This document shows positions 42,901-54,129 of a stretch of 64,000 nucleotides of DNA, piece by piece; position 1 is the first letter of the stretch, and each line of letters starts with the position of its first letter. The notes beneath the pieces are model-generated. The model made no database searches, had not been told where the DNA came from, and saw nothing but the letters and a program-made list of their open reading frames with translations. The stretch comes from Sipunculus nudus (taxonomy: Eukaryota > Annelida > Sipuncula > Golfingiida > Sipunculidae). Made by a program: the position numbers and the translations under genes. The stretch covers positions 11,575,241-11,639,240 of the forward strand of contig CM049318.1 in NCBI GenBank assembly GCA_026874595.1, in the 5' to 3' direction.

Positions 42901-45900
42901 TTTGTATTGGGAAAATAAATTTCAAAGTTATTTCAAGTAGGGACCACTTTTGTGTACAGATGGCAGCACTTGGATTACCATTGGCAGATTGCAAGAGCCT
43001 TGATGTTGGCCATTAGCCAAGATGATGTCAGCTCTATAAATAGTTTTGCCACAATGCCAGGATTGGAAGAAGTGCAGCCAGGTATAGGTCAAGAGTTCAC
43101 TCAGTGCAGTAGCTGCATTCTATTTATAGCTTTGGCAGACTGCTCACTGCATCATATTTGGCACCAAACTTCAGCCTGAATCTATTTATAGCTTTGGCAG
43201 ACTGCCAACTGTGTCAGATTATGCAACAGGTCAAGAGTTCACTCAGTGCAGCCAGGTACAGGTCAAAAGTTCACTCAGTCTAGCCAGGTGCAGGTCAAGA
43301 GTTCACTCAGTGCAGTAGCTTGAGGCAGCAATTTGTCACAGGTCACTCGGGGCTAAGTGCCTTACTCACCTAAGCCTTGTCAGCCCAGTGCATCAGACTC
43401 TGGGGAAGTTTGATGTATTGGACTGATTTTTTTACCTGTCTGTGCGTCTTTGATGGTATTCTCATTTACAAGACAGGTGGTGCCACCAACAATGACTTTT
43501 GCAGTGTATGCACCGGCTTATTTCTACAGAGGAATTTGATACATCAGCCTAAAATTGGGCATGTTTATACATAATGGGTAGTTTTGTAGTGTACAAGAAT
43601 GGTGGCGCCACCTACAATCCCTGCGTATTTCACAGGAGGGGTTTGACATATTTGTCTGACATTGGGCATATTTATTTATCTCTTCATTGTATATAAGACT
43701 GGTGGTGCCAGCTTCAATCATTGTATCCGCCAAAACAGAGTTTTGCAGATACTATGTTTTCAGTCGGACGCCATCGCCGCATAGGTTTCCAGGGAACTCC
43801 TCCATAACCACTGGGCAGAATTTTTTAAATTTCGGAATTATGATGGGTCACATGTGAACTCCACACATAAACCCACATATCTCGGGAACCGTTTGACCAA
43901 TCAGGCTAAAAATTTTGCACAAATATATCCCTTTGATAGCTTTATAACATACACTAAAATGGTGGCGCCACCTGCAACCATGTTTGCACAGCATCCATCT
44001 GTTCATCTGCCTTGGGGTAATATCACTCATATCTCAGCATTGGTTTGACTTTTCCACCTGAAATTTTGCAGGTTTATACATCCTGGACAGCTTTCTTGAT
44101 TTTATGACAGGTGGCGCCACCTACATTCACGTTTACTCTGCAGATATCCAAGCTCATATCTTGGGAACCATTTGACCGATTGGGCCAAAATTTTGCATGT
44201 GTTTAGATCTCACATAGCTCTTCATCATAGGCAAAACTGATGGCACCACCCGCAACAATTTATGCACAGCATCCATCTGTTCATCTGCCTTGGGATAAAA
44301 TCACTCATATCTCAGCAGTGGTTTGACTTTTCCACCTGAAATTTTGCAGGTTTATACATCCTGGACAGCTCTTTTGATTTTATGACAGGTGGCGCCACCT
44401 TCATTCAAGTTTACTCTGCAGACATTCAAGCTCATATCTTGGGAACCATTTGACAGATTGGGCCAAAATTTTGCTTGTGTATAGATCTCACATAGCCCTT
44501 CATCATAGGCAAAACTGGTGGCACCACCTGCAACCACTTATGCACAGTGTCCATCTCCTCATCTGCCTAGGGATAAAGTCACTCATATCTCAGAAGTGGT
44601 TTGACTTATCGACCTGAAATTTTGCAGGTTTATACATCCTGGACAGCATCCAAGCTCATATCTCAGGAACCGTTTGACCGATTGGGCCAAAATTTTGCTG
44701 TGTATAGATCTCACATAGCTCTTCATTATAGGCAAAACTGGTGGTGCCACCTGCAACCACTTATGCACAGCATCCATCTGTTCATCTGCCTTTGGATAAA
44801 ATCACTCATATCTCAGCAGTGGTTTGACTTATTCACCTGAAATTTTGCAGGTTTATACATTCTGGACAATTTTCTCAATTTTATGACAGGTGGCACCACC
44901 TACATTCACGTTTAAGCTGCAGACATCCATGCTAATATGCAACACACCTCACTCTATTCCCCTTGCCACTTAATCCATGCCTCACTTCACCCTTCCCACT
45001 CTGATTTCTGTGGATACACATAGTCGCTTGTTGACTACCTATATTCTGGTTTTAAAATGTCCTAGTCCGAACTTGCAGGTTGGAAACGTCCATTTTGCTG
45101 AAATCATAATGACTAAGGTAGATATGCAGGACTTAAGAGGATCAATATTAAATTTTAAAAATAAACCTCAATTAATACTCCTAAACTTTGCACAGGTTCG
45201 CATTAGGCCTGTAGGCCTTGTTTATATTTTCCTGTTATCAGTAATATATGCTTTTCAAAGTTTCATTTTAATTATTTATAATAATCAAGAATTGAACCAC
45301 AATCCAGGACATCTAGTTACTGCATCAACCTGGATAATTTATTGAGCATTTTAACGCCATACCGCCCATATTGTGCAATGTACATTTCGTTACAAAACTC
45401 CCCGCTAATTCTGCAGCTCCCTGCCAGTTCACAGAGGTTTATTAAGTCCTCCATTCTCGTATCTACCATGTTATACTCAGTTACATACGGAAGTTATTTG
45501 GGAATAAGGACCCATAATGTAAAGCGCGAAATGTTGTAAAAAATCGATATAATCTTGTCTGTGCAATATCTCAAAAAATATTTCACAGATTTTTACCAAA
45601 CTTGACTTGTGCATTAATATAGGTAAGAGGACGAACCCTATTTAAAATGGGGTCATGACCTTTATTAGGAGAGTGACCTTGACCTTGAATAGGACCATTT
45701 TTTGGGGGAAATAACTAATTCTCAAATATCTCACGAAATCTTGCATGGATTGATCCAAATACCAAGTTTGCCAAAGATCTTGGATAGCGTTGTCATGTAT
45801 TGGAAACTGGTGGCACCATCTATTATCCTTTACTTGTTTTAGCCCGTTCCGATTCCCCCATTATTGCTACTTGAAAGTACTGTGAGCATTATAACTCAAA

Positions 45901-48672
45901 AACTGATAGAGAGATTTCCTTCATATTACTCATATACAAAGATAGGGGATATGGGATGAGTTATATATAAACTGGGGCCATGAACTTTCCTTTGAGAGTT
46001 GCCTTGACCTTGAATATTACCATATTTTGTGAAAATCACACAAAATCTTAAATATAAAAATAAGGGATGCATGGTTTGCCAGGATTGGTAAAAAAAACAA
46101 ATTGACCTAAGATCATGGATAGCTTTGTCTTCTACTGGAAACCGGTGATGCCACCATTTTTGTCCTTTTCTTATTTTCACGCTTTTTAATACCCCCTTCA
46201 TTGCCACTTGACAGTACAGTGAGCATTATAAATAAAAAAACTAATCGACAAATTTCTTTCATATTATGCATATACATAGATATAGGTTATGGAATAGATA
46301 TAATTTAAATTGGGATCATCACCTCTCCTATGAGTTTCCTTAATCTTGAATATTCCCATATTTGGTGTAAAAAATTGTTTCTCAAGTTGATAGATGGAAG
46401 AAACCATGGTGACTTGCCAAGTGTCAGTCCAGCTCCTGAAGGTGGGGCCTATTCTTGAAGGGGGGGGGGGGGGGATTGATTGTCTGGGGATACTATGGCA
46501 CCTGCGGTGCCAGGAAATGTCTAGTTTATTATGATAATTATGATCTCACTTTTCTTTATTTATAAACTAATTTTATAAGTGGCCACAACATGGAGCCAGT
46601 TTTCATAACCAATGATTTATCAATACGCTTGTTTCCGTATAAAACCTGTTTAATTAATACATGTATTTGATTAATTGACAGGTTAGCCAGGTATCAAGTT
46701 AATGTGGACCGCGGTGGAACTCGTGCCCAGGTCATCATACCAGGATTCTCATTGAATGACTTTGACAGGACTGGTGGGTGAATCTTCAAAATTCTACATT
46801 GATTCTTATTAACTGGCTTGTTTAGTATTGCCAATGACATATAGGTCTTGTTGGGCTTGGGGCTGACACACTGCCCAGAGGCAAATAGGAAGGCGGTAAC
46901 AAACAAGCCACTTTATAATATCATTATTAACCACTATGCATGTTATCAGCACAATCAGCCATGTACATTTAGTCTATCTTCATGCAGTGATCTGATGAAA
47001 CACTTAACTTCAACAGTGCACAAATGCCAGCACCATAGACTCTTAGCATGTTGTATACATTCCACCAAGTTGTGTGTGACACCAGGGAATTCAAGCTGGA
47101 TGATGCAGCACATACATACCTAAGTTATCCTAATCATGATGTCACAGTAAAAAATGTTGTTGCTCAGTTTTGGGATAATCATTTCAGAGAGTTTCATTTC
47201 ATCTTTCTTCTTGGAGTTTTAATATGTTTTACCATGATGCACTCAAGTGAGTCAGTATAAGCCATAATTACCAACTATACAATGAAATTTTACCCCCCTA
47301 TAGCAGACAGTCACAGGAGCTGACAATTTGCCCGTTATGGTAAGGTGTCCACCCCAGAGGGGGCCGGGTCCTGCAAAATTAGCCAGATGTCTGTTTTCTA
47401 GGCAAGGGACATAAAAATTGCATGTTTTATTATATGAATGAGACTGTTACAGGAATTTTTATTGGGTCATTAACATCATTATTTGATGGAGAATCTACTT
47501 TCCAATATTGAGTGAGAATGGCAGGACTTGTTCCCAAATATGGTGCTTGTTGTTTGATGCATTTCTCATATGCCCATCAAAAATCTTAATAAGATTTGTG
47601 TGTCTGTTATTATAGGCGGGGGTGGTTATATCTGTTGGGCGGACAAAAAGTGTTGGTTGTCCTGAATAGCGGGGTGTCCACCCTAAAGGAGTCCTTAAAA
47701 TAGTAAAAACATTTGTCCAGACAAAAGACTCTGTTACATGGGTTGCCCCCCCCCCCCCAGGGTATCCGCATGGTAAGGCACTTTCTTGGCTCAATCTGGG
47801 AAACTTCCAGACTATAGTCCATGGCAATGGTGATGTCCTCCCTCCAAACAGGGTTATTTTAACATATTTGTTTATTTTTTGTTTTTATATTTTTAGGTTC
47901 TCTGTCTGTGACAAAAACCCAGATGCTCATGTCATCAGCTCGAATATATGCTTACCACGCGCCAGTATATGAAGGAAAAGGGTTCCTGGAATATGACAAA
48001 ATGACGAGTGATCGTTTCACTTTCATGGCTTCTGTACAAACAGAATTTTCAAAGGATTTTTATGAACTGAACAACATTAAGCAATCACCCCCAGAATTTG
48101 GAGTAGACCTGCATATAGGATATATAGGTGTTTCATCCCTGAACACAGTAGCTGTACTTAAAACTCTGGATAACCAAACAGAACTTGTGCGAAATACAAA
48201 CCAAGTAGTGTCAGTGGACAAATCAACCAGGAAACCTTTTCCTTTGCCACAGTGGTGGGTGGACAAATACAAAGATGCAATTGTAGAAAACAAGCGAATT
48301 GTGATCCCCACCCTCTCTGTACCAGACAACACGTTTGAACATGAGATTAAAGTGCGCTGGAGTGACACAGATGCCTATGGGCATGTAAATTACATAAGCT
48401 ACGTCACATTTTGTATGGAGGCCGCCATGCATGCTATTGTGAAATCTTATTTTTCCAAGTTCAGTGGTGATATTCTGCTCTATAAATTGAGAAAAATGGA
48501 TATTGCCTTTAGAGGTGAGAGTCTAATGGATGAAAATCTGCAGGTAAAAACGTGGGAAGATCCAGATGATCCATGGAACCTTCACTTTGATATATCCAGA
48601 GATGAAAAGACACTCTTTCAGTGTACTTTGCAGTATTATCCAGAGATAGCACAGTGTACTGTAAATTCATAA
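39942..48672 (+). CDS. Double-hotdog thioesterase-like protein, 3 exons, 301 aa
   Basis: Joined exons 39942-39979, 46682-46773 and 47897-48672 give 906 nt with matching phases (2, then 1). The protein contains two hotdog-type segments: RYQVNVDRGG...IPGFSLNDFDRTGSLSVTKTQMLMSSARIYAY (about residues 16-66) and a second with the classic acyl-CoA thioesterase motif RWSDTDAYGHVNYISYV (about residues 197-213), where Asp200 or Asp202 with the following Gly-His-Val-Asn forms the usual active-site region. This fits the 4-hydroxybenzoyl-CoA/acyl-CoA thioesterase superfamily, which hydrolyses acyl thioesters. The substrate is not predictable. The first 16 residues carry four basic and no acidic residues, so mitochondrial import is possible. 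Both introns are filled with repeats. Confidence 0.88.
39980..41469 (+). other. Thioesterase intron 1, first part
   Basis: No coding content. Contains a G-rich run near 40973-40983 and, near 41330-41370, palindromic words around 'accgatcgatgatcgatta'. Otherwise unremarkable. Confidence 0.5.
41470..42560. repeat. Tandem-repeat block, 4 diverged units
   Basis: Landmarks 'aagtttgttcaaatggt', 'ttttggctgagttacgggaagctga' and 'caaat(t/g)' recur near 41762, 42080, 42258 and 42440, so units are about 180-320 bp and strongly diverged. Noncoding. It may be the body of another tandem-repeat transposable element of the same general type as families A and B. Confidence 0.6.
42960..43345. repeat. Short direct repeats, 'caggtcaagagttcactcag'
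   Basis: The 20-bp phrase occurs at about 43086, 43212, 43256 (variant) and 43291. A longer phrase, 'atctatttatagctttggcag', occurs twice near 43120 and 43182. This is a locally scrambled tandem repeat within thioesterase intron 1. Confidence 0.7.
43420..44960. repeat. Tandem-repeat block built on GGTGGCGCCACC
   Basis: At least ten occurrences of GGTGGCGCCACC or one-base variants appear near 43473, 43602, 43700, 43960, 44108, 44240, 44388, 44516, 44750 and 44890, alternately followed by 'tgcaacca' and 'tacattca'. The full unit is about 280 bp with two half-units. Between the palindromes are conserved phrases such as 'cacctgaaattttgcaggtttatacatcctggacag' (in pieces) and 'catctgttcatctgcct'. 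Noncoding, thioesterase intron 1. The palindrome is shared with families A and B. Confidence 0.85.
44961..45548 (+). other. Open frame with a degenerate 2A-like motif, otherwise unrecognised
   Basis: A 122-codon frame (44977-45345) contains a hydrophobic stretch FQSFILIIY followed by NQELNHNPGH at 45283-45312. This loosely resembles the (L)n-x-D/E-x-E/H-x-N-P-G-P 2A-type ribosome-skipping motif found at the start of some invertebrate LINE proteins. The final Pro is His, and no endonuclease follows, so at most it is a broken LINE 5' end. Confidence 0.25.
45549..46524 (+). mobile_element. Helitron-like family A, copy 1
   Basis: The right end reads: poly(G), 'attgattgtctggggatactat', the hairpin GGCACC-TGC-GGTGCC (46497-46511), nine bases, CTAG (46521-46524), then T. 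A hairpin 9-10 bp before CTRR at a T is the textbook Helitron 3' end. The body holds tandem units with 'caccatctattatccttt'-type palindrome variants, 'gatcttggatagcgttgtc', 'gaccttgaccttgaat' and 'ttgccacttgacagtac', shared in order with copies 2 and 3. The left end differs from the other copies, so this copy is 5' truncated or diverged. No transposase coding. Confidence 0.65.
46682..46773 (+). CDS. Thioesterase-like exon 2 (residues 13-44)
   Basis: Acceptor attgacag|G. The first base completes Lys13, then LARYQVNVDRGGTRAQVIIPGFSLNDFDRT and one base of Gly44 at ACTG|gtgggt. The segment RYQVNVDRGG...IPG(F/L)SLND is the start of the first hotdog unit. Phase joins exactly to exon 3. Confidence 0.88.
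46774..47896 (+). other. Thioesterase intron 2
   Basis: No coding content seen. Contains a C12 run near 47747. Short frames lack motifs. Confidence 0.6.
47897..48672 (+). CDS. Thioesterase-like exon 3 (residues 44-301, stop)
   Basis: Acceptor atttttag|GT. This large exon carries the rest of the first hotdog (SLSVTKTQMLMSSARIYAY, DRFTFMASVQTEF) and the whole second hotdog with RWSDTDAYGHVN, YVTFCMEAAMHAIV and the C-terminal strand CTLQYYPEIAQ, ending in TAA. Reading in the same frame for 776 nt without a stop is strong evidence for a real exon. Confidence 0.94.
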
Positions 48673-48750
48673 CAAGTCATCTCATTTTTAATTCTGTGGA
48701 TTTCATGTGCTTTTAATTTCCATGAATTCATGAATGAAAAAAATCAGAAA

Positions 48751-48756
48751 AATAAA
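48751..48756 (+). terminator. Candidate poly(A) signal of the thioesterase gene
   Basis: AATAAA 79 bp after the TAA stop, preceded by an A-rich stretch. Spacing suits a short 3' UTR. Confidence 0.5.
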
Positions 48757-48799
48757 TTGATTTAAAAGGAACAACCTGCCTTTAACAAAACTCATGCAA

Positions 48800-49760
48800 T
48801 CATGAACTGAATCTTATAAAGTTTTCAGGTCACTTTGGGAGTGGGCCAATGAAGAATTGATACCAGTTTGGGGTGGACCTGGCACATGATTCAGATTCAG
48901 CAATAAACAACTTCTGTGAATATATTATCAAATGTACAGTCACTCCTGCATGAATGAACCAGGGAACATGGACCAAATAAGTGAATGCAAACAAGGTTTT
49001 TTGGACCATCTTACAATAATTACGGAGGAGGCTTGCGATCTATGAAAAATGCAGATTTCTAGGGGACATGGTTTATCTTCAACACATATCTAAATATGTG
49101 TTTGTTTTGGCTGAGTTAATTTATATAGTTGTCTGAAATGCTCCTTGTGTTGGCTTATTATTAACAGCATTTATTGACAGCAATAACAAATCATTCTTCA
49201 TTACAATCAAAATATTCATGTACTAAAGTTATAAATATTCCATGCACTGCAGTTGATAAATATATGTCAATACTGTGTATGTATTTATTTGTTTTGGAAC
49301 TCTTTGTTACCGTGAAGTCTTCAGACTTTTTAATGACCGAAGCAACCAACCAGACTCTGATTATCCTCAATCACCAATAAATCATGACAAGAAATTTAAT
49401 ATTTTCCCAATCATATTCAATATTATATAAACTTTTATACATAAAACTTGATACTTTAACTCGGTTTACAGTCATGTTTTGCTTCCACCTAGAGGGTATG
49501 CATTCACTATCATTCATGCGTGCATTTGTTCAAAACATAACTCATGCAATCGTGAAAGGAATCCAATAAAATTATCAGGGTTCCTCAGGAATGGGCCAAT
49601 GAAGAATCAAATGGATTTTGGTGTGGGTCCGGCTCATGATACGGGTCCAGGAAGGACTTACAGGAATATTCACAAATGTTCAGTGACTAATGCACAAATG
49701 AAACAGGATTATGGGCCGAATAAGTGAATGGAAACAGGTTTGGGGAACTTCTGCTTGAAT
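48800..49760. repeat. Diverged direct repeats downstream of the thioesterase gene
   Basis: Blocks 48820-48995 and 49555-49735 share 'gggccaatgaagaat', 'gtggacc/gtgggtcc-ggc-catgat', 'cagtcact/cagtgact' and 'aaataagtgaatg'. A third partial copy follows at about 49745-49800. Spacing is about 735 bp. Noncoding. The rest, to 50022, is unremarkable. Confidence 0.55.
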
Positions 49761-50022
49761 GACCCAGAGTATGGGCTGAATAAGAGAAACATTCAATGCA
49801 AACATTTTAAGAAGCATCCCACAATAAGGACTGCCCACATGGTGGAAGCCTGCATTACTAAGAATGCATATTTCTAGTTCTAAATGAAATCAGAATCATT
49901 CTTTGAGCATAAAATTTCTGCAATTAAAATACCGGTAAGGAAAATAGGGGTTATCTACCCAACACCAGCAAAATTAACATAATTTTCCTTTCACAGGAAT
50001 AGCACAAGAGCCTGACTTATAA

Positions 50023-52044
50023 CTAGATATTTCTTGGCACCACAGGTGCCATAGTATCCCTAGACAATTAATCCCCCCCCCCCCCCCTTTCAGAATAGGC
50101 CCCCCCCCCCCTTATCTTTAGCAGCTTGTACTGAAACTTGGAAAGGGACTATGGTTTCTATCATCTTTCAACTTGAGAAACAATATTTTTCACGTAATAT
50201 GGGGCCAATATGGTGAATCACTCTTCAGAATAAGAGCATTAATTTGTTTTACGGAAACGGGAAGGTAGGTGACACCACCTGTCTGGTTTACACTAAAATT
50301 TTCCATGATTGATAGATATGCCAAATTGAAGACCAATACCTTGAACCATTCGGAGATACGAGCAAAAACCCAAAGCACATGAACAGATGGATGCCTCGGC
50401 AAAACAACTGCAGATGGCACCACCAGTCTTGAGAACAAGATGGAGTCCAAGATCTATAGATATGCACAATTTAAGGCCAATAGGGCAAATCATTCCTGAG
50501 AAAAAGAGCATTAATTTTTTTATGGAAACGGGAAGAAAGGTGGGGCCACCTGTCTGGTTTACAAGAAAACTTTCCAAGATGGATACACATGCCAAATTTA
50601 AGACGTATACCTTGAACCACTCCAGAGATATGAGCAATTTTTCACCCGAAGCACATGTACAGATGGACTGCAAGCCAAAAAGATTGCAGATGGCACCACC
50701 AGTCTTTTATACAAGATGTAGGAGTCCAAGATCTATAGATATGCACATTTTCAGGCCAATAATGCAAATCACTCCTCAGAAAAGAGCATTAATTTATTTT
50801 ATGGAAACAGGAAGGTAGGTGGCACCACCTGTCTGGGTTACAAGAAAACTTTCCAAGATGGATGGAAATGCCAAATTTCAGACCAATACCTTGAACCAAT
50901 CCGGAGAAATGAGCAATTTTCACCCAAAGCACATGTACAGACGGACGCCATGCTAAAATGATTGCTGATGACACCACCAGCCTTGAGTCCAAGATCTATG
51001 GATATGCAAATTTTCAGGCCAATAGAGCAAATCACTCCTCAGAAAAGGGCTTTAATTTATTCTACAAAATGGGAAAATAGGTGGCTCCACCTGTCTGGTT
51101 TATGAGAAAACTTTCCAAAATGGATGGACTTGCCAAATTTTAGACTGATGCCTTTAACCACTCAAGAGATATGAGCAATGTTCATGATCAGCAATTCTAT
51201 GGATGGATGCAACACAATTACAATTGCAGATAGCACCACCAGTCTTGAATACAAGATGGAGGTATCCAAGATCAATGGACATGCACAATTTAAGCCCAAT
51301 CTGTCCATTAGTTTTAGACTTAAAATGCTCACAGTACTGATGGGCAATGATGGGTTATTAAAAAGCCGGAAAACAAGAAAAGGACAAAGGTGGCGCAGCC
51401 TGTCTTCTGTAGAAGACAAAGCTATCCAAAATCTTCGGTCAATTTTTATTTTTGGACCGTTCCATGCATCCCTTATTGATATATTTATGATTTTGTGTGT
51501 TTTTCACCATATATGGCAATATTACAGGTCAAGGCCACTCTCACAGGAAAGGTTATGACCCAAATTTTAATATACATCATCCGAAAACACGTCTATGCAT
51601 ATGCATAATATGAAAGAAATCTGTCCATTAGTTTTTGACTTGTATGCTCAGTCCTGTTAAGTGGCAATGATGGGTGTATTAAACTTCACAAAAACAAGAA
51701 AAGGACAACAGGTGGTGCCAACAGTTTCTAGTCCATGACAACACTATCCAAGATCTTAGGTCAATTTGATTTTTAGATCAATCCAAGCAAGATTTCTTGA
51801 GATATTTAAGAATTTGTGTGATCTTTCCCCAAAATGGACCTATTCAAGATAAAGGTCACTCTCCTACTAAATGTCATGACCCCATTTTAAATAGGCTTTG
51901 TCCTCTCACCAATATCTATGTGCATGTAGAATTCGGTTAATATCTGTTAAGTATTTTTTGAGTTATTTCGTCCAAACAAAATCTCTGCGGTAGCGGCGGC
52001 ATGACCTTGCTTAAACCATAGTATCACCGACTTTATCTGGGGAT
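50023..52044 (-). mobile_element. Helitron-like family A, copy 2, about 2.0 kb
   Basis: On the minus strand the 3' end is the hairpin GGCACC-TGT-GGTGCC (complement of 50036-50050), nine bases, CTAG (50023-50026), then T. The 5' end near 52044 has TTGTATCCCC and a second small stem near 52021-52043. Inside are about seven tandem units, each with 'ggtggcaccacctgtctgg' or variants, 'agatctatagatatgcac' and 'cactcc..agatatgagcaa'. It is twice as long as copy 3, so unit number varies between copies. Poly(C) tracts at 50072-50111 follow the hairpin, as in the other copies. No protein is encoded. Confidence 0.68.
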
Positions 52045-52132
52045 ACAATAACATGCACATACAGGGCTTAGATGGAAAGTTGGTTAAATAGATTGTGAAT
52101 GGATGACCGAAAAAATATAGGATGCTTGTAAA

Positions 52133-52345
52133 CCCCCCCCCCCCCATTCCCTCCCTGTGAATGGTGGTTTTGTTAGTAAACTGTTGTGAGCTTTTCTGTA
52201 TTAATGAGAATTTTCTCTGTTAAAGTTTAAACGCCAAAGTAAGCCAACCGAAAATTTTCCCTTATTGGGCCTATTATCGCCCATCCCGCCTCGTTCCCGT
52301 GTATCTAGGTCACACTTCCGTTTCCTGTAATCACATTTTTCTAAG
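52133..52345. repeat. DIRS 3' inverted terminal repeat
   Basis: From about 52200 to 52345 this is the reverse complement of 57588-57735, with about 5 differences in 125 bp. Its outer 71 bp (52133-52203, starting with C13) are the exact reverse complement of 52381-52451. Confidence 0.93.
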
Positions 52346-52380
52346 GCGGAAGGAAGTGGACTGGGAGGGAGTGTTGTTTG

Positions 52381-52497
52381 TAATACAGAAAAGCTCACAA
52401 CAGTTTACTAACAAAACCACCATTCACAGGGAGGGAATGGGGGGGGGGGGGTTATTACGTAAACATAATTGTGAGCTGTTTCTGTATTAATGAGAAT
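52381..52497. repeat. DIRS internal complementary region (circle junction)
   Basis: Two abutting halves. 52381-52451 (ending in G13) is the perfect reverse complement of the outer 71 bp of the 3' repeat. 52452-52497 is the reverse complement of the outer 46 bp of the 5' repeat (57720-57765), with one substitution and one indel. Together they spell the junction of the two element ends, as expected for DIRS circular intermediates. Confidence 0.9.
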
Positions 52498-52555
52498 AGA
52501 ACAGATAGACCTTGGGGAGAGGACACCTACCTGTAACGACGGAATGAGTAGAACA

Positions 52556-53950
52556 TCAGTGCCGGGATGGCGCAGAAGACGACGTCGCCGTGGGAACAGA
52601 TGTAGAGGGCGATGATGGCCGGGAAAACTGGAGGACCTCACCCGCCGCAATCACAGGGCCCAGGGAATAAAGGCCCGAAGCTTGTAACTGAACATCCTTG
52701 AGATAAAAGCGGGTGAACGTAGACGGGGACTTCCAATAGCCTTTCTTGACCAGTTGATTCGGTGAAATCCCGGAGAAATGGCCCAACTATGTAGACAGAG
52801 CTCGAATGTCCTGAGCCTTGATGTGAAGCTGCTCTAAGGTTGATGGAGAAGCCGACTCATAGGCGGCGACAATAGTAGCTTTTAGCCACGCACTAATGGT
52901 GATAGGGCTAATTTCCTTATTTGAAGTGGTGACTTTTGTTGAAATAAACAACTTCTTGCGCCCCCCCCGGTAAAGAATGAGTAGCTTTAAGATAATAACG
53001 TAAAGCTCAAACCGGGCAATTTGTTGCCCCGTAACGGTACCGACTGTTAGGGAGGGCCGGAACGTGGCAAGCTGACGGAGGATCACCGAAATTTTGGTTC
53101 TTTCTATAAACATCCGGAGGAAAATGGAGGGTGGCGGATGAACCGTAGGCCGCAATTTGCGTGAATTTCGAATCAGCCACGAGGGCATGAAGCTCAGAGC
53201 AGTGACCGGCAGAGGCAAGAGCGAGGAGGAAAACCGTTTTCCGAGATAAATGGAGAAGATGGGCCGAACACAGGGGCTCATAAGGGGGTTCCCGGAGGTG
53301 ACGCAAGACGACGTCCAGGCGCCAGGAAGGCGCAACATACCGAGGACAAGACGCGCAGGCATGAACCCCCTTGAGAAAATCCGTCACCAACGGATGATGG
53401 AGGACACAATCGTGACCTAGCGGACGGAGTACGGACAGCAGGGCGACACGATATCCACCCGGAGACGGATAGGATAAATGTTTATCCTGCAGTAAAAACA
53501 TGAAAAAATCCAAAACCTCCGCAAGTGACGGAGCTAACGGAGAGCTTCCGCGGGGAGACGCCCAATCGGTGAAGAGACGCCACCGGGAGTCATAGATGCG
53601 GTCCGAAGAACGGCCACGGGGAGCTGAGGCAAGGAGAGCAGCCGGACTTGAAATGCCCTGATCCTTGAGGCGTCCGATGAGAGCACGCATGCGCACAGAG
53701 GGCACGACCAAATAGGTGACGCGCTCGAGGGAACGATGGGAGATCGATCCTGAGCGGTAGAAGAAGCAGGGGCCTGGAGAGAAGCGAGCGCCACAGAGGA
53801 AACCAGGGAGCCGCAGGATGAAACAGTAGGATGAGAAGTAGAGCCGTCTGGTCCGCACGGGACAAGCGGAGAAGGATACTGCGGAGGAGATGAGGCACCG
53901 GAAATGCAAAGAGAAACCGGTGAGACCACACGGACGGCAGGGTGTCGGGG
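52556..53950 (-). pseudogene. DIRS tyrosine recombinase remnant
   Basis: The N-terminal helical domain is visible (SSDRIYDSRWRLFTDWAS, LAEVLDFFMFLL, LSYPSPGGYRVALLSVLRPL). The catalytic domain follows: KTVFLLALASAGHCSELHAL, where the family's catalytic Arg pair before SELH is replaced, then a frame change near 53.1 kb, KKLFIS, TISAWLKATIVAAYE, and KAQDIRALST, where the usual HxxR His is Gln. An in-frame TAG follows, then SGISPNQLVKKGYWKSPSTFTRFYLKDV with the nucleophile Tyr in the FYLKD box. With two catalytic residues lost plus a stop it is inactive. Confidence 0.85.
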
Positions 53951-54129
53951 AGACGGTCGTGAGGGTGACGTAGACGTGTCGCGGTAGGCTCGAGAATGGG
54001 GGGGGACGAAAAATCGAACAGATCAAATTCCGGACGCCCCAGACAAGCGAAAATACTCCGAACAACCGGGAGCGGAAGGAGCACCGGCGGAGGAGGAGAC
54101 GCAGGGCGTCAGGAAAGGGCGTCGGCAAG

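Noticed and set aside
52133-52451. Independent palindromic foldback transposon
   Set aside because: The 71-bp arms are fully explained as the outer 3' terminal repeat and the internal complementary region of the DIRS element.
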